Part shown: in pieces, positions 35,744 through 43,752 of the stretch
Layout of the letters: the number at the start of each line of letters is the position of its first letter
Numbering within the stretch: position 1 is the stretch's first letter
Source of the DNA: Parabacteroides sp. PF5-9
GTDB lineage: Bacteria > Bacteroidota > Bacteroidia > Bacteroidales > Tannerellaceae
Length of the DNA: 64,000 bases
Assembly (NCBI RefSeq): GCF_029893105.1
Contig: NZ_JARXWG010000008.1
Location: 62,001 to 126,000, forward strand
Direction: 5' to 3'
Program-made: the position numbers and the translations under genes
The notes under the pieces: generated by a model
What the model saw: the letters and a program-made list of their open reading frames with translations, nothing else
Database searches by the model: none
What the model was told of the DNA's origin: nothing

Positions 35744-36387
35744 TTAATCTCTTTTTTAGATTCATCCTCATTACAGTTTTTTATAATCAACCACACATTT
35801 CTGGAATATGTGATAAAACCAAAACTTTGACCAATAAGCAATACCGGATCTTCTCTGAATATTGCGTATGCAATAGTTATCAGAGAACCTATTATACTCA
35901 ACAGCCAAAAGTTTAAGGGAAGGACAGATTCACCTCTCAATCTTGAATGCCACCATTGATAAACAAAGCGGAAAGTGAAAATTATCTGACCTGCGGAACC
36001 AAATAGAAGTAACCATAACGATATATTTGAAAATAACCTGTCAATGCTTACTTCATTGTTATATAGCACATAGCAAAGTGCGGCAGCAGGTATTAAGAGA
36101 ATTACTGTTCTTATAGCTAAATGGATTTTTTTCCAGTTGTTTTTACTATTCAAATTCCATATATAGATATAATAGGAGAATAGTTGTCCGAGAATTATTA
36201 CAAAATCTCCCCTTAGCCACCCATATATAGAAAATAATATAGAAGCTAATAAACTTAACTGCCAATAGATAGTCGGAGATACAACTTTTTTAGCCTTTTC
36301 CGATAAAATCCACTGAATAAGCATTCTGGCAGAAAATAACCCCTGTGCTAAAAAACCTAAAACAAAATACCAAATGTCGTTATTCAC
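35740..36387 (-). CDS. Lipid-A-disaccharide synthase N-terminal-like (LAB_N) membrane protein
   Basis: A 215-residue membrane protein made of two similar halves: FLAQGLFSARMLIQWILSEKAKK near residue 12 and IIFTFRFVYQWWHSRLRGES near 135, each followed by P.xYW/NFWLLS and two helices ending in GQLFSYYIYIWNL or GQSFGFITYSRNV. This is the duplicated LAB_N family, coded next to lipid-modifying GT2 and ArnT-like genes in many bacteria. The biochemical role is unknown; a lipid-carrier transport or scaffold role is possible. It starts 13 bp after the GT2 gene. Confidence 0.85.
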   Translation of the reverse strand: MNNDIWYFVLGFLAQGLFSARMLIQWILSEKAKKVVSPTIYWQLSLLASILFSIYGWLRGDFVIILGQLFSYYIYIWNLNSKNNWKKIHLAIRTVILLIPAAALCYVLYNNEVSIDRLFSNISLWLLLFGSAGQIIFTFRFVYQWWHSRLRGESVLPLNFWLLSIIGSLITIAYAIFREDPVLLIGQSFGFITYSRNVWLIIKNCNEDESKKEIK

Positions 36388-36400
36388 TTTTTGCTATGGC

Positions 36401-37132
36401 TTAATTAATACCTTCTTTTTCAATAGTATAGTTTATGTACCGTTTCTTCATCCATCGGAAAGCAAAGCAATCCATAAAAGGACTAACCAACCTGTTCCAT
36501 AAATGAAATTTTGATTGACCTGCGGTACGTTCAAAATGCCTAACAGGAACCTGCTTTACCCTGCCATGTTGTAACTGAAGGAGAGCAGGTAGGAAACGGT
36601 GCATCCCCGTAAACATCGGAATGCGTTTAGCGTATTCGGTATGAATAATTTTTAGTGGACACCCCGTATCTTCTATGCCGTCATTAGTCATCATGCGGCG
36701 AAAACTATTGGCTATTTTCGACGATAGTTTTTTTCCTAAACTATCTTTGCGTCCTGTACGGATACCCATTACCATTTCATATTCATTTCTATATGGCAAT
36801 AAAAGTTCAAAATCTTTAGGCGCTGTTTGTAAATCAGCATCTATATATCCGACAAATGACGACTGGGCTATATCTATCCCTGCTTTTATAGCTGCGCTTA
36901 ATCCGCAATTTCGAGCAAAACTTATATAAAAAAGATGACGGTTTCGCTGACACACTTCCTGTATCAATGTTTTGCTTTGGTCTTTCGATCCATCATCAAC
37001 GAATAGTATGCAGGTTTTTACTGATGAAGAACATACATATTCAGATAGTTCCTTTTCAAGTTTGTTTATATTTTCTTCTTCATTATAAACAGGAACTATT
37101 ATGGTTAAATCATAATCTTTTGTAGAGTTCAT
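36401..37132 (-). CDS. Family 2 glycosyltransferase (DPM1/ArnC/RgtE-like)
   Basis: A 243-residue GT2 enzyme: LTIIVPVYNEEENINKL near residue 9, FVDDGSKDQSK near 43, and GYIDADLQTAPKDF near 92, with the DAD metal-binding motif. The later DTGCPLKIIH and FLPALLQLQHGRV segments fit polyprenyl-phosphate glycosyltransferases. It should load a sugar, possibly galacturonate, onto undecaprenyl phosphate for the ArnT-like enzyme. It lacks the C-terminal membrane helices of ArnC. It lies between the PAP2 and LAB_N genes with gaps of 12 and 13 bp. Confidence 0.87.
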   Translation of the reverse strand: MNSTKDYDLTIIVPVYNEEENINKLEKELSEYVCSSSVKTCILFVDDGSKDQSKTLIQEVCQRNRHLFYISFARNCGLSAAIKAGIDIAQSSFVGYIDADLQTAPKDFELLLPYRNEYEMVMGIRTGRKDSLGKKLSSKIANSFRRMMTNDGIEDTGCPLKIIHTEYAKRIPMFTGMHRFLPALLQLQHGRVKQVPVRHFERTAGQSKFHLWNRLVSPFMDCFAFRWMKKRYINYTIEKEGIN

Positions 37133-37144
37133 ATCATTTATATT

Positions 37145-37939
37145 TTAAAATTGCATTGAAAGCGATAAACCACCCTGCTGACCTGTGTAATAGGGGTAAA
37201 AAGCAAGATTTCGTTTGTTCTTTTTCTCCTGACCACCTTTAAATATTTTCTTTTCAACAGTAGGATAGAGCCAATAGGCAAGTTTTGTACTTAATATGCC
37301 AAGCCCGGCACCGAATGCGACGTCGCCTACCCAGTGCTTATTATTGTATATGCGGAATGCTCCGGTTCCCGCAGCGATAGTATATCCCGCTATTCCATAC
37401 CAGATTGAAACATCTTTATATTCTTGCCAAAGAAATTCAGCACCCATAAAAGCGATTGCCGTATGCCCTGACGGAAAAGAATTTTTTGCGGATTTATCTG
37501 GTCTTTCAACTCGTGCCGTATATTTTAAACCATTCACTGAAGCCGCCGTGAACAGGCTTGCCATTCCTAAAATAATCGTCCTGTCTTTGAAATTGTGTTT
37601 GCCTTTTATCCCGACTAAGTTTAAAGCATATACACTCGCCGCAGGTACATATTGCGTTATATCATCAATCTGAAACTTTTCAGGTTTGTGTGTTATTACT
37701 TCATGCCCTATGGCATAGTTTAATAGGCGATTTTTGGGCGCTAATGTTGCTTCTATTGTTCCGTACAACATCAGGGATGCAGGTATTATTAATTGTTTAT
37801 ATGAGAATTTATAGTCATTTACCTGAATACTATCGCTTTCAGAAAGCGTGTTATTATTTGTTTGGGTATAAGCATTTGGGAGTGAAACCGAAAGTAATAA
37901 CACAATGGTACACAATGCTTTTGTCAATTTTAAAAACAT
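37145..37939 (-). CDS. PAP2-superfamily phosphatase (lipid A or undecaprenyl-PP phosphatase-like)
   Basis: A 264-residue protein with a signal-like first helix, and the three PAP2 motifs: KYTARVERPDKS near residue 140, FPSGHTAIAF near 152 and RIYNNKHWVGDVAFGAGLG near 198. The active site faces the periplasm. Family members remove phosphate from lipid A (LpxE/LpxF), phosphatidylglycerol phosphate or undecaprenyl diphosphate. As first gene of the envelope operon, dephosphorylation of lipid A before sugar transfer is the most interesting option, but this is inference. Confidence 0.85.
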   Translation of the reverse strand: MFLKLTKALCTIVLLLSVSLPNAYTQTNNNTLSESDSIQVNDYKFSYKQLIIPASLMLYGTIEATLAPKNRLLNYAIGHEVITHKPEKFQIDDITQYVPAASVYALNLVGIKGKHNFKDRTIILGMASLFTAASVNGLKYTARVERPDKSAKNSFPSGHTAIAFMGAEFLWQEYKDVSIWYGIAGYTIAAGTGAFRIYNNKHWVGDVAFGAGLGILSTKLAYWLYPTVEKKIFKGGQEKKNKRNLAFYPYYTGQQGGLSLSMQF

Positions 37940-38031
37940 CTTATTTATATTATTTTTTTGGGATTGTTCGGAAAATTAGATATAGCGGTGGCTTAGTATC
38001 TACCGGAAGATAGATTACAAGCACAAAGGAT

Positions 38032-38052
38032 AAAGACTATAATTTAGTCTTT
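38032..38052 (-). terminator. Terminator after the second RAPP gene
   Basis: AAAGACTA and TAGTCTTT form a perfect 8-bp stem with a 5-base loop, just after the stop of the second RAPP gene. It separates this gene from the PAP2 operon downstream. Confidence 0.65.
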
Positions 38053-38055
38053 CTG

Positions 38056-38487
38056 TTATGAAAAGGTGAAAGGAGGTGCCCGCAAACCATGAAATTGATT
38101 TGCTGCTGCGGATTTATAGCTTAGTATATACTCACCGTAATCAGATTCGATAAATGAACTATCTAAACTATAATTAAATAAATTTCCAACAAGGAAAAAG
38201 ATAGGAAATAAAACAGTATCATTTTGATTATCTGATACTTTTAGTTTTGTTTCATCAACAGATGTAGGAATGATGAATTTTGATTTAGCAATACAGGTTT
38301 CATCGTGATTTTGCTCACTATCCGTATCGCTGTGATGTGTATGTTCATCGTTTATTGCATTATCCAACTCACACAACTCGATAACAATGCAGGCTTTCCC
38401 ACCATGATGATGATGTGGAATAACTGCAAAAACCAAAAATAGTATGGTTGAGAGTACAATAGCGGATATGGAACATTTATTTTTCAA
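38056..38487 (-). CDS. His-rich RAPP protein, copy 2 (DUF6769-like)
   Basis: A 143-residue paralogue of the protein at 31405-31842: signal-like helix, PHHHHGGKACIVIELCELDN, a His/Asp/Glu-rich middle, a second hydrophobic segment (LFPIFFLVGNLF) and the end NQFHGLRAPPFTFS. The frame begins with TTG inside a TAAGTTTG -7 element, and no ATG or GTG is available near the start, so the exact start is uncertain. It is separated from copy 1 by the five-gene envelope operon and lies downstream of the second His-rich lipoprotein. Confidence 0.65.
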   Translation of the reverse strand: MKNKCSISAIVLSTILFLVFAVIPHHHHGGKACIVIELCELDNAINDEHTHHSDTDSEQNHDETCIAKSKFIIPTSVDETKLKVSDNQNDTVLFPIFFLVGNLFNYSLDSSFIESDYGEYILSYKSAAANQFHGLRAPPFTFS

Positions 38488-38601
38488 ACTTAATATCTTA
38501 ACTGTGGTTAGATAATTTTATTATAGGCAATGTGTTTTAAAAAAGGGATTCAATAAAGAAATTGTTTCCCCTTTATTGAATCCCATCGTACATAAAGGTT
38601 A

Positions 38602-38952
38602 TTAATGGTGTTTACCATCATGCGAACCGTGTGAATGACCATCTTTGTCATGTGTTCCATGATCGGTTCCATTGTGATGGGTGCCGTCATGGTTTTTCCC
38701 TGAATGGTCGGAATATGCGCAGGCTTCGTGAGTGCCATCGTTATAAATATCACAATTTTCATGATTTCCCGCTGAACATTGCTCTGCTACACTTGCTTGG
38801 TAAGCTGCAACATCATCAAATCCTAAAGCCGCAGCTCTGGCTTCAATATCTTGTTTTGCTGATGTCCCAAAATCTTCATGGTCGTCATTACTGCAAGCAA
38901 CGAATGTTACTGCAAATAAAACTACTGCCAACGAATAAAATAACTTTTTCAT
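38602..38952 (-). CDS. His-rich lipoprotein, short copy
   Basis: A 116-residue lipoprotein (lipobox TFVACSN) closely related to the first half of the His-repeat lipoprotein at 32413-33024: both have QCSAGNHENCDI-like and DGTHEACAYSDHSG-like segments and HDGTHHNGT. The end is HGTHDKDGHSHGSHDGKHH, rich in His but without the Cys repeats. The frame is open further upstream, but the MKKLFYSLAVV start at 38952 is a typical signal peptide and agrees with the paralogue. It lies downstream of the TonB-receptor gene and has its own ECF-type promoter. Confidence 0.8.
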   Translation of the reverse strand: MKKLFYSLAVVLFAVTFVACSNDDHEDFGTSAKQDIEARAAALGFDDVAAYQASVAEQCSAGNHENCDIYNDGTHEACAYSDHSGKNHDGTHHNGTDHGTHDKDGHSHGSHDGKHH

Positions 38953-39012
38953 TTGATCTACTAATTTACGAATTTGTACTTTGTTTTTTTCTGAAGCGCT
39001 TTCGTAATAGTA

Positions 39013-39038
39013 ACCGCATAAAGCAGGGTTTACCCTAC
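39013..39038 (-). promoter_or_regulatory. ECF-type promoter of the short His-rich lipoprotein
   Basis: GTAGGGT, 12 bases, ATGCGGT on the minus strand, 61 bases upstream of the lipoprotein ATG and just after the stop of the TonB-receptor gene. Confidence 0.75.
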
Positions 39039-39044
39039 CATAAA

Positions 39045-41474
39045 TCAAAAAATAATTTCAAGAAATACCGTTGGAGTAAATGGAGTTGCTTTTGTGAAGA
39101 TATTTGTTGCAGTATTTTGACCGGAAATCTGATAGTTGTATTTTATATTCTTAGTACCAAACACATTCAATAGCGATACGCCTGCTTGCAGCCTTACTTT
39201 CTTTATTTGTGCCCTGTATGTAGCACCTATATCAAAGCGGCTGTATGGCTCATCGGAATAATCCGTATGTTCGTGTTCGGAGCCATGCTGTCCTTCCTCA
39301 TTGCCTTGTCCATGTCCGTGCCCTCCAGTGGAAATATAAGAAAAGCCTGTACCATAAACATAACTCAACGAAAAATAGAAAGGATCGAATGCCCCGATAC
39401 CTCCGACTTTTATTTCATGCGAAAGTTCGTTTTGCGGTTTACTAAGGCGGTTGATGGAATACGAGCCATATAAAGTATGATTTCTGATTAGCTTTTTGGC
39501 AAACAAGTCTGCTCCTAAAATCGTATTATCTATTTTATAGACTGTATTATCCAAAAAATACTGACTGTTTTTTGTAGTCTTATAATATCCTTCCATACTG
39601 ACCAAGAAGCCGTTTTTACTGTATGCAATACCTGCGGTAGTGTGCATTGCCTTTGTAAAGGTACTGTCTGCCATAGTCCATACGGTTTGAAATCCCGATT
39701 CATCATATTGGTATGCGGTACGGGTAAGAAACTGATTGTATAGTCCCCACGAAGCAGTTGCAGTTAGTTCTTCCGATATTTTATATGTGCCGGATAAACG
39801 GGGCTGTACATAGACTTTTTTATTCAATGGCATATCCACCCGTACACCTGCACTTAAAGTCAAATTATCCAATAATATATTATCTGTAATATAGACTGTC
39901 GGCTTATCCAGTTCTCCGCATAGCTCGTTCAGACTTACCCTGTATTGTTGCCACTCCCCGCCAACTTGTACTTTGTTACGGCTTCCGATATTAAAGTCAT
40001 GGTTAAGTCTTACCGAAAACTCCTGTACCTCATTATCCAGATGACTAACATCGTCTGTTGTCGGCTTTTTATCTCCCAGTATTGTGAGATTATCCAACAA
40101 AGAGGTAAGCCGTGAGAATGTAGCCACAACTTTTGTAGTTGAGCCGTTTTCCCATACCCGTTTATAAGAAGCCGCCCCACCATATTGCCTGTTCTTTTCA
40201 GAAGCATTGACATCATACTCGTTTGGTTGATTTACCGAGTATTTAAAGCGGTCATTAGCTCCATACAGGCTGATGTAATAGGAATCATCCTTAAATGCTT
40301 TTCCTGATAGCTTTAAATTGGCATCATTGAAATGGTAATCAGGCTTTATATATATGCTTGAATAAATCGTTTGTGGATTATTTTCACTATTGGATAAATC
40401 CACATTCTCATTGTTATACAGGTTATAGAAAGTCTGCCTGTAAGCAGCAGAGATATTCAATTTCTTTGTCAAGGGTACCGAAGCAAAAAGGTTCATTGTA
40501 TAATTGCTGACAGTTGCTTTTACAGACGGAGCATTAAAATTACCGTCTATACCTGTTATCTCCGTAATGGCACCGATACGTCCGCCCTGATTGGAGCCGT
40601 ACCCGCCTTTCAAGATGCGTATGTCTTTTACCATATAGGGATTGACCGAACCTATATGGTCGTTATAGTTCTTTATACCGAATAGCGTATATCCGTCGTA
40701 TGTTATCTTGCTTTCACCCATATTACTGCCCCACACAATCAGGTCTTCCGATGGCTCGCCCGATGCTCTTACTCCGGGCATCATCCGCATAAGGTTAAAT
40801 ACGGAATTATCATTGCTTCCGGGAATATATTTTGAAATTTGATGATTGATGCGGATTTCGCCGGGACTATTGCCGGATTGGATAAGCATTGTGGCGGGAG
40901 CAGGACTGACGATTACTTCATCCATAGTAAAAACAGCAGATTGTAGCCGGATTTCGTTTAGTCCGGGAGAAAGAATAGTATCTTGTGCCTGATAGCCCAA
41001 ATACTGCACTTGTACACGCTGATTTCCTTTTTTCTCGGTTTTGAAAGAAAAATAACCTGCTTCATCAGTTGAAACGGTCTTTTCGGGAGTAGTGATATAA
41101 GCGTAAGGTAAACCTTCTTCGCTATCTGCATCCCTTATTGTCCCTGAAAACGTATAGTACCGCTTAACTTCAACAACAGGCGGTTGCTCTATCTTTTCAG
41201 TATAGGAAGCGATAACATAAACTCCGTTTATATTTTCGTGGCGAAACGGTTTATCTTTCAGCAAAAAATCAAGTGCGCTTTGAGGATTATTAAATTTTCG
41301 ATTGACCGTTACCTTATATTGGGAAAGGGCATTATCATCAAAAGAAATTTCTACGGGTAATCCCCGCAGAACATCGTTAAGGGGCTTGTCATTAACGACC
41401 AAATGCAGCTCTTGTGAAAAAGCTGCAATTGTGCCTGTAAGGGTTATTATAAGTATAACTATAAATTTCTTCAA
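39045..41474 (-). CDS. TonB-dependent receptor with STN and carboxypeptidase-like domains, metal type
   Basis: An 809-residue outer-membrane receptor. After the signal peptide come an STN domain (about residues 20-95, used for signalling to FecR), a CarboxypepD-reg-like domain (about 110-190), the plug with a TonB box-like stretch (about 200-330) and the 22-strand barrel. A late extracellular loop, GGHGHGQGNEEGQHGSEHEH near residue 735, is rich in His and could capture metal ions. The start is an unusual TTG directly after the fecR stop codon. It should import a metal ion or chelate and report its binding to the FecR/FecI pair. Confidence 0.85.
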   Translation of the reverse strand: MKKFIVILIITLTGTIAAFSQELHLVVNDKPLNDVLRGLPVEISFDDNALSQYKVTVNRKFNNPQSALDFLLKDKPFRHENINGVYVIASYTEKIEQPPVVEVKRYYTFSGTIRDADSEEGLPYAYITTPEKTVSTDEAGYFSFKTEKKGNQRVQVQYLGYQAQDTILSPGLNEIRLQSAVFTMDEVIVSPAPATMLIQSGNSPGEIRINHQISKYIPGSNDNSVFNLMRMMPGVRASGEPSEDLIVWGSNMGESKITYDGYTLFGIKNYNDHIGSVNPYMVKDIRILKGGYGSNQGGRIGAITEITGIDGNFNAPSVKATVSNYTMNLFASVPLTKKLNISAAYRQTFYNLYNNENVDLSNSENNPQTIYSSIYIKPDYHFNDANLKLSGKAFKDDSYYISLYGANDRFKYSVNQPNEYDVNASEKNRQYGGAASYKRVWENGSTTKVVATFSRLTSLLDNLTILGDKKPTTDDVSHLDNEVQEFSVRLNHDFNIGSRNKVQVGGEWQQYRVSLNELCGELDKPTVYITDNILLDNLTLSAGVRVDMPLNKKVYVQPRLSGTYKISEELTATASWGLYNQFLTRTAYQYDESGFQTVWTMADSTFTKAMHTTAGIAYSKNGFLVSMEGYYKTTKNSQYFLDNTVYKIDNTILGADLFAKKLIRNHTLYGSYSINRLSKPQNELSHEIKVGGIGAFDPFYFSLSYVYGTGFSYISTGGHGHGQGNEEGQHGSEHEHTDYSDEPYSRFDIGATYRAQIKKVRLQAGVSLLNVFGTKNIKYNYQISGQNTATNIFTKATPFTPTVFLEIIF

Positions 41475-42260
41475 TTACTTTATCTTAAATTCTATTCCGA
41501 ACGGTTTACCTACTATTTTAAGCACATCATTCGGATCTTTAGCTTTCGTAAAATTACCTGAATATGAATAATTCAGATTTGAATTAGGCAATACTTCAAT
41601 ATCATACTGTCTTTCAATCTCCTGAATTACATCTTGCAAAGGTACGCTAACAAAAACAAATTTACCATGTTTCCAATTAATAGATTCTTTCGCATCTTCG
41701 ACATCATTAGTGGTAAGTTTGCCATTACTTAATAATGCCTGCATATTCGGGGTAAGTATTACTGATTCCGATTTATCCGAAACATTCACCTTTCCGGTAA
41801 GACAGGTTACCTTAAAATTTTCGGCACGGGAAAACACATTAAAACTTGTTCCCAGTACACTTACAGTGTATTGCCCGGAACGTACATCAAATGTGCTTCC
41901 TTTTTCAACTTCAAAATATGCTTCGCCTTTCAGTTCTACATCACGGGAAATAAACCACCAGAGAGGTTTATAGCCGATTTTACTTTCGGCATTCAAATCT
42001 ACTTTAGAGCCGTCGGGTAAAACCACCGCCAGATGTGTACCTCTTTCAGCAACTTCATTTTTTGTATAGAAAAATGCTATGGAGGGTAGAATTATAGCTA
42101 TTGCAGCAATAGATGCAGCCGCATAAAACCACAATGATCTTTTTCGGGGAGCCATTTCAATAACTTTGGGAGTTTCTTCCAATCCTTCAAAGACACTATC
42201 CCAAATATCTTCTTTGCTTTTACTCCATTTAGGGGTTATTTTAATATCATCCGTTTTCAT
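41475..42260 (-). CDS. FecR-family anti-sigma factor
   Basis: A 261-residue protein with a cytosolic start, one membrane helix (about residues 46-66, SLWFYAAASIAAIAIILPS) and a periplasmic FecR domain: GTHLAVVLPDGSKVDLNAES, LKGEAYFEVE, and VSVLGTSFNVF are the usual repeats of this domain. The C-terminal part (QDVIQEIERQYDIEV) is the STN-like DUF4974 domain. It should hold the neighbouring ECF sigma factor inactive until the TonB receptor signals. It lies 11 bp after the sigma gene. Confidence 0.9.
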   Translation of the reverse strand: MKTDDIKITPKWSKSKEDIWDSVFEGLEETPKVIEMAPRKRSLWFYAAASIAAIAIILPSIAFFYTKNEVAERGTHLAVVLPDGSKVDLNAESKIGYKPLWWFISRDVELKGEAYFEVEKGSTFDVRSGQYTVSVLGTSFNVFSRAENFKVTCLTGKVNVSDKSESVILTPNMQALLSNGKLTTNDVEDAKESINWKHGKFVFVSVPLQDVIQEIERQYDIEVLPNSNLNYSYSGNFTKAKDPNDVLKIVGKPFGIEFKIK

Positions 42261-42271
42261 ATCTTCTTTAA

Positions 42272-42760
42272 TTATAATAGTTCTGTCCTAAGAAATTGCA
42301 AAGCAGCGCTCATCCGTTTTTCGACAGCTTTTACGCTTATATCCAAACATTGGGCTATTTCACTATACTTTAGTTCATCATTCCGGCTCATCAGGAAAAC
42401 AACCCTTTGTAATTCCGGCATCTTTTCTAATGCTTTAGCATAAGTAGATGCCAATTCTTCAAAGTTTAATTCATCTTCGGGCGACAAGGGACTATCAATC
42501 TGAATACTCATACTCACCTCATAATCTAAACGGGTAGAACTTTTTCGATAATTGCTTATAACCATATCGTTTGCTATCTTATAAAGCAATGGTTTTAAAT
42601 TAAGGTTATCCAGTTGTTCCCGTTTCTCCCAAATCTTCATAAAGACATCCTGTGCCATATCCGATGCTGCATCCCTATCGCCACAGCGATAGAAGATAAA
42701 ACTTCGAATCGTATCAAAATACTTATCGAATAATTGTTTGAACTCTGCTTTGCTTATCAT
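42272..42760 (-). CDS. FecI-like ECF sigma factor
   Basis: A sigma-70 family factor of ECF type with region 2 (FIFYRCGDRDAASDMAQDVFMKIW) and region 4 (MPELQRVVFLMSRNDELKYSEIAQCLDISVKAVEKRM). The frame is open to an ATG at 42790, but that ATG lies within the -10 block of the promoter that this factor probably recognises, so a start at 42772 or 42760 (MISKAEFKQLF) is more likely; 42760 is given. It should direct RNA polymerase to its own operon and to both His-rich lipoprotein genes. Confidence 0.85.
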   Translation of the reverse strand: MISKAEFKQLFDKYFDTIRSFIFYRCGDRDAASDMAQDVFMKIWEKREQLDNLNLKPLLYKIANDMVISNYRKSSTRLDYEVSMSIQIDSPLSPEDELNFEELASTYAKALEKMPELQRVVFLMSRNDELKYSEIAQCLDISVKAVEKRMSAALQFLRTELL

Positions 42761-42783
42761 CCAGTTGGACATTTTACTATTAT

Positions 42784-42809
42784 ACCGCATGAAGATATAA
42801 ATACCCTAC
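42784..42809 (-). promoter_or_regulatory. ECF-type promoter of the sigma/anti-sigma/receptor operon
   Basis: GTAGGGT, 12 bases, ATGCGGT on the minus strand, directly upstream of the sigma gene. It is the third copy of this promoter in the element and implies autoregulation. Confidence 0.75.
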
Positions 42810-42815
42810 ATGAAA

Positions 42816-43346
42816 TTATAAAGATTTTTGGTAATCAACTTTCAACACACCCGAATCATATACTTTTGTCTTTATTATTTCCCACTTAGATTCCTTGTTT
42901 TGTTCAGGAAATAAAGATATGCCTTTGCCCAAAATTATGGGGAAGTAGCAAATTTGCATTTCGTCAATCAAATCTGCGGCGAGCAACATTGAAATTAATT
43001 CTCCGCCTCCAACTAACCAAATATCTTTACCTTCCTGATTGCGAAGTTCAGAAATCGTTTCAATAATATTCTCCGTGATAAAACGTACATTCTCCTTTGT
43101 ATCCCATTCATGGTGGGATACAACATAAGCCATCTGTTCCGAATATGGCCAAATTACATCCATGTTCATAATTTCACGGTAAGTACGACCGCCCATAATA
43201 ACCGTATCAACCGAAGCTGATAGATTTTTGCAACCGTAATCTGTCTTTTCACGATTTGGGCATCCGGTAAGCCATTCCAATCCGCCGCCTGGCTCTGCAA
43301 TCCGTTGGTCAAGTGATGCAGCGATGTAAAGGATAATTTTTTTCAT
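42816..43346 (-). CDS. Dihydrofolate-reductase-like protein (RibD C-terminal domain family)
   Basis: A 176-residue protein of the RibD_C/DHFR-like fold: MKKIILYIAASLDQRIA start, DTVIMGGRTYREI near residue 47 and IWLVGGGELISMLL near 109, the NADPH-binding part. Relatives reduce pyrimidine or related heterocycles; the substrate is unknown. Its ATG overlaps the TGA of a small upstream frame (ATGA), so the two are translated together. It ends just before the sigma-gene promoter. Confidence 0.85.
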   Translation of the reverse strand: MKKIILYIAASLDQRIAEPGGGLEWLTGCPNREKTDYGCKNLSASVDTVIMGGRTYREIMNMDVIWPYSEQMAYVVSHHEWDTKENVRFITENIIETISELRNQEGKDIWLVGGGELISMLLAADLIDEMQICYFPIILGKGISLFPEQNKESKWEIIKTKVYDSGVLKVDYQKSL

Positions 43347-43555
43347 GCTACTGAATTTAATTGTTTATACCATTGCTCGCTGTATCTCAAAAAAGAAGCG
43401 TGGAACTCACACTGCTCCGATACGAGGTACTGGTATACCTTTGAAAGAAACAGGCAAGCCCACGCCATACTCTCGTATAGCATGAACATTGCGCTATCTG
43501 TCCCTTTCAGTTGAAAATTACCAGTTTTCGTATCGAGACGTTCAGCGAACGTTAT
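43343..43555 (-). CDS. Small open frame coupled to the RibD-like gene, no standard start
   Basis: A 70-codon frame whose stop overlaps the next ATG (ATGA). The protein, with LDTKTGNFQLKGTD, MLYESMAWACLFLSKVYQYL and FHASFLRYSEQWYKQLN, reads as a compact helical protein and not as random translation. There is no ATG, GTG or TTG before an internal Met at 43489; an ATA at 43555 is the best candidate. A TATCTTTGC promoter lies at 43610-43602. It may be a gene with a rare start, or a gene that lost its 5' end by deletion. I do not recognise the family. Confidence 0.45.
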   Translation of the reverse strand: MTFAERLDTKTGNFQLKGTDSAMFMLYESMAWACLFLSKVYQYLVSEQCEFHASFLRYSEQWYKQLNSVA

Positions 43556-43655
43556 GTTATATATAAACGGAATTAATCCGCTAAAATTCTATTTATCTGG
43601 TGCAAAGATACCAAATTAGTTTAAGGTATTAAAGTCTTTCCAGTTGAGATTGTTG

Positions 43656-43701
43656 GTGCAAGGTGCAAGTATCTATATATAGATAAACTTGCACCTTGCA
43701 C
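43656..43701. repeat. Near-perfect 46-bp palindrome
   Basis: GTGCAAGGTGCAAGT and ACTTGCACCTTGCAC form 15-bp arms around an AT-rich centre that is itself a palindrome (ATCTATATATAGAT), with a two-base offset. The arms also contain the tandem unit GTGCAAG. It sits near the right boundary of the conjugative-element-like DNA and could be a cruciform, a terminator or a binding site of a recombination protein. Confidence 0.6.
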
Positions 43702-43752
43702 TACGTCTAAAAGATTATTTTTCAAAACCTTTGGTGATTTCAAAAATTGTAG

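Noticed and set aside
42761-42790. Start of the sigma-factor gene at the first ATG (42790)
   Set aside because: That ATG lies inside the ATGCGGT promoter block shared with two other genes, so transcription should begin downstream of it.
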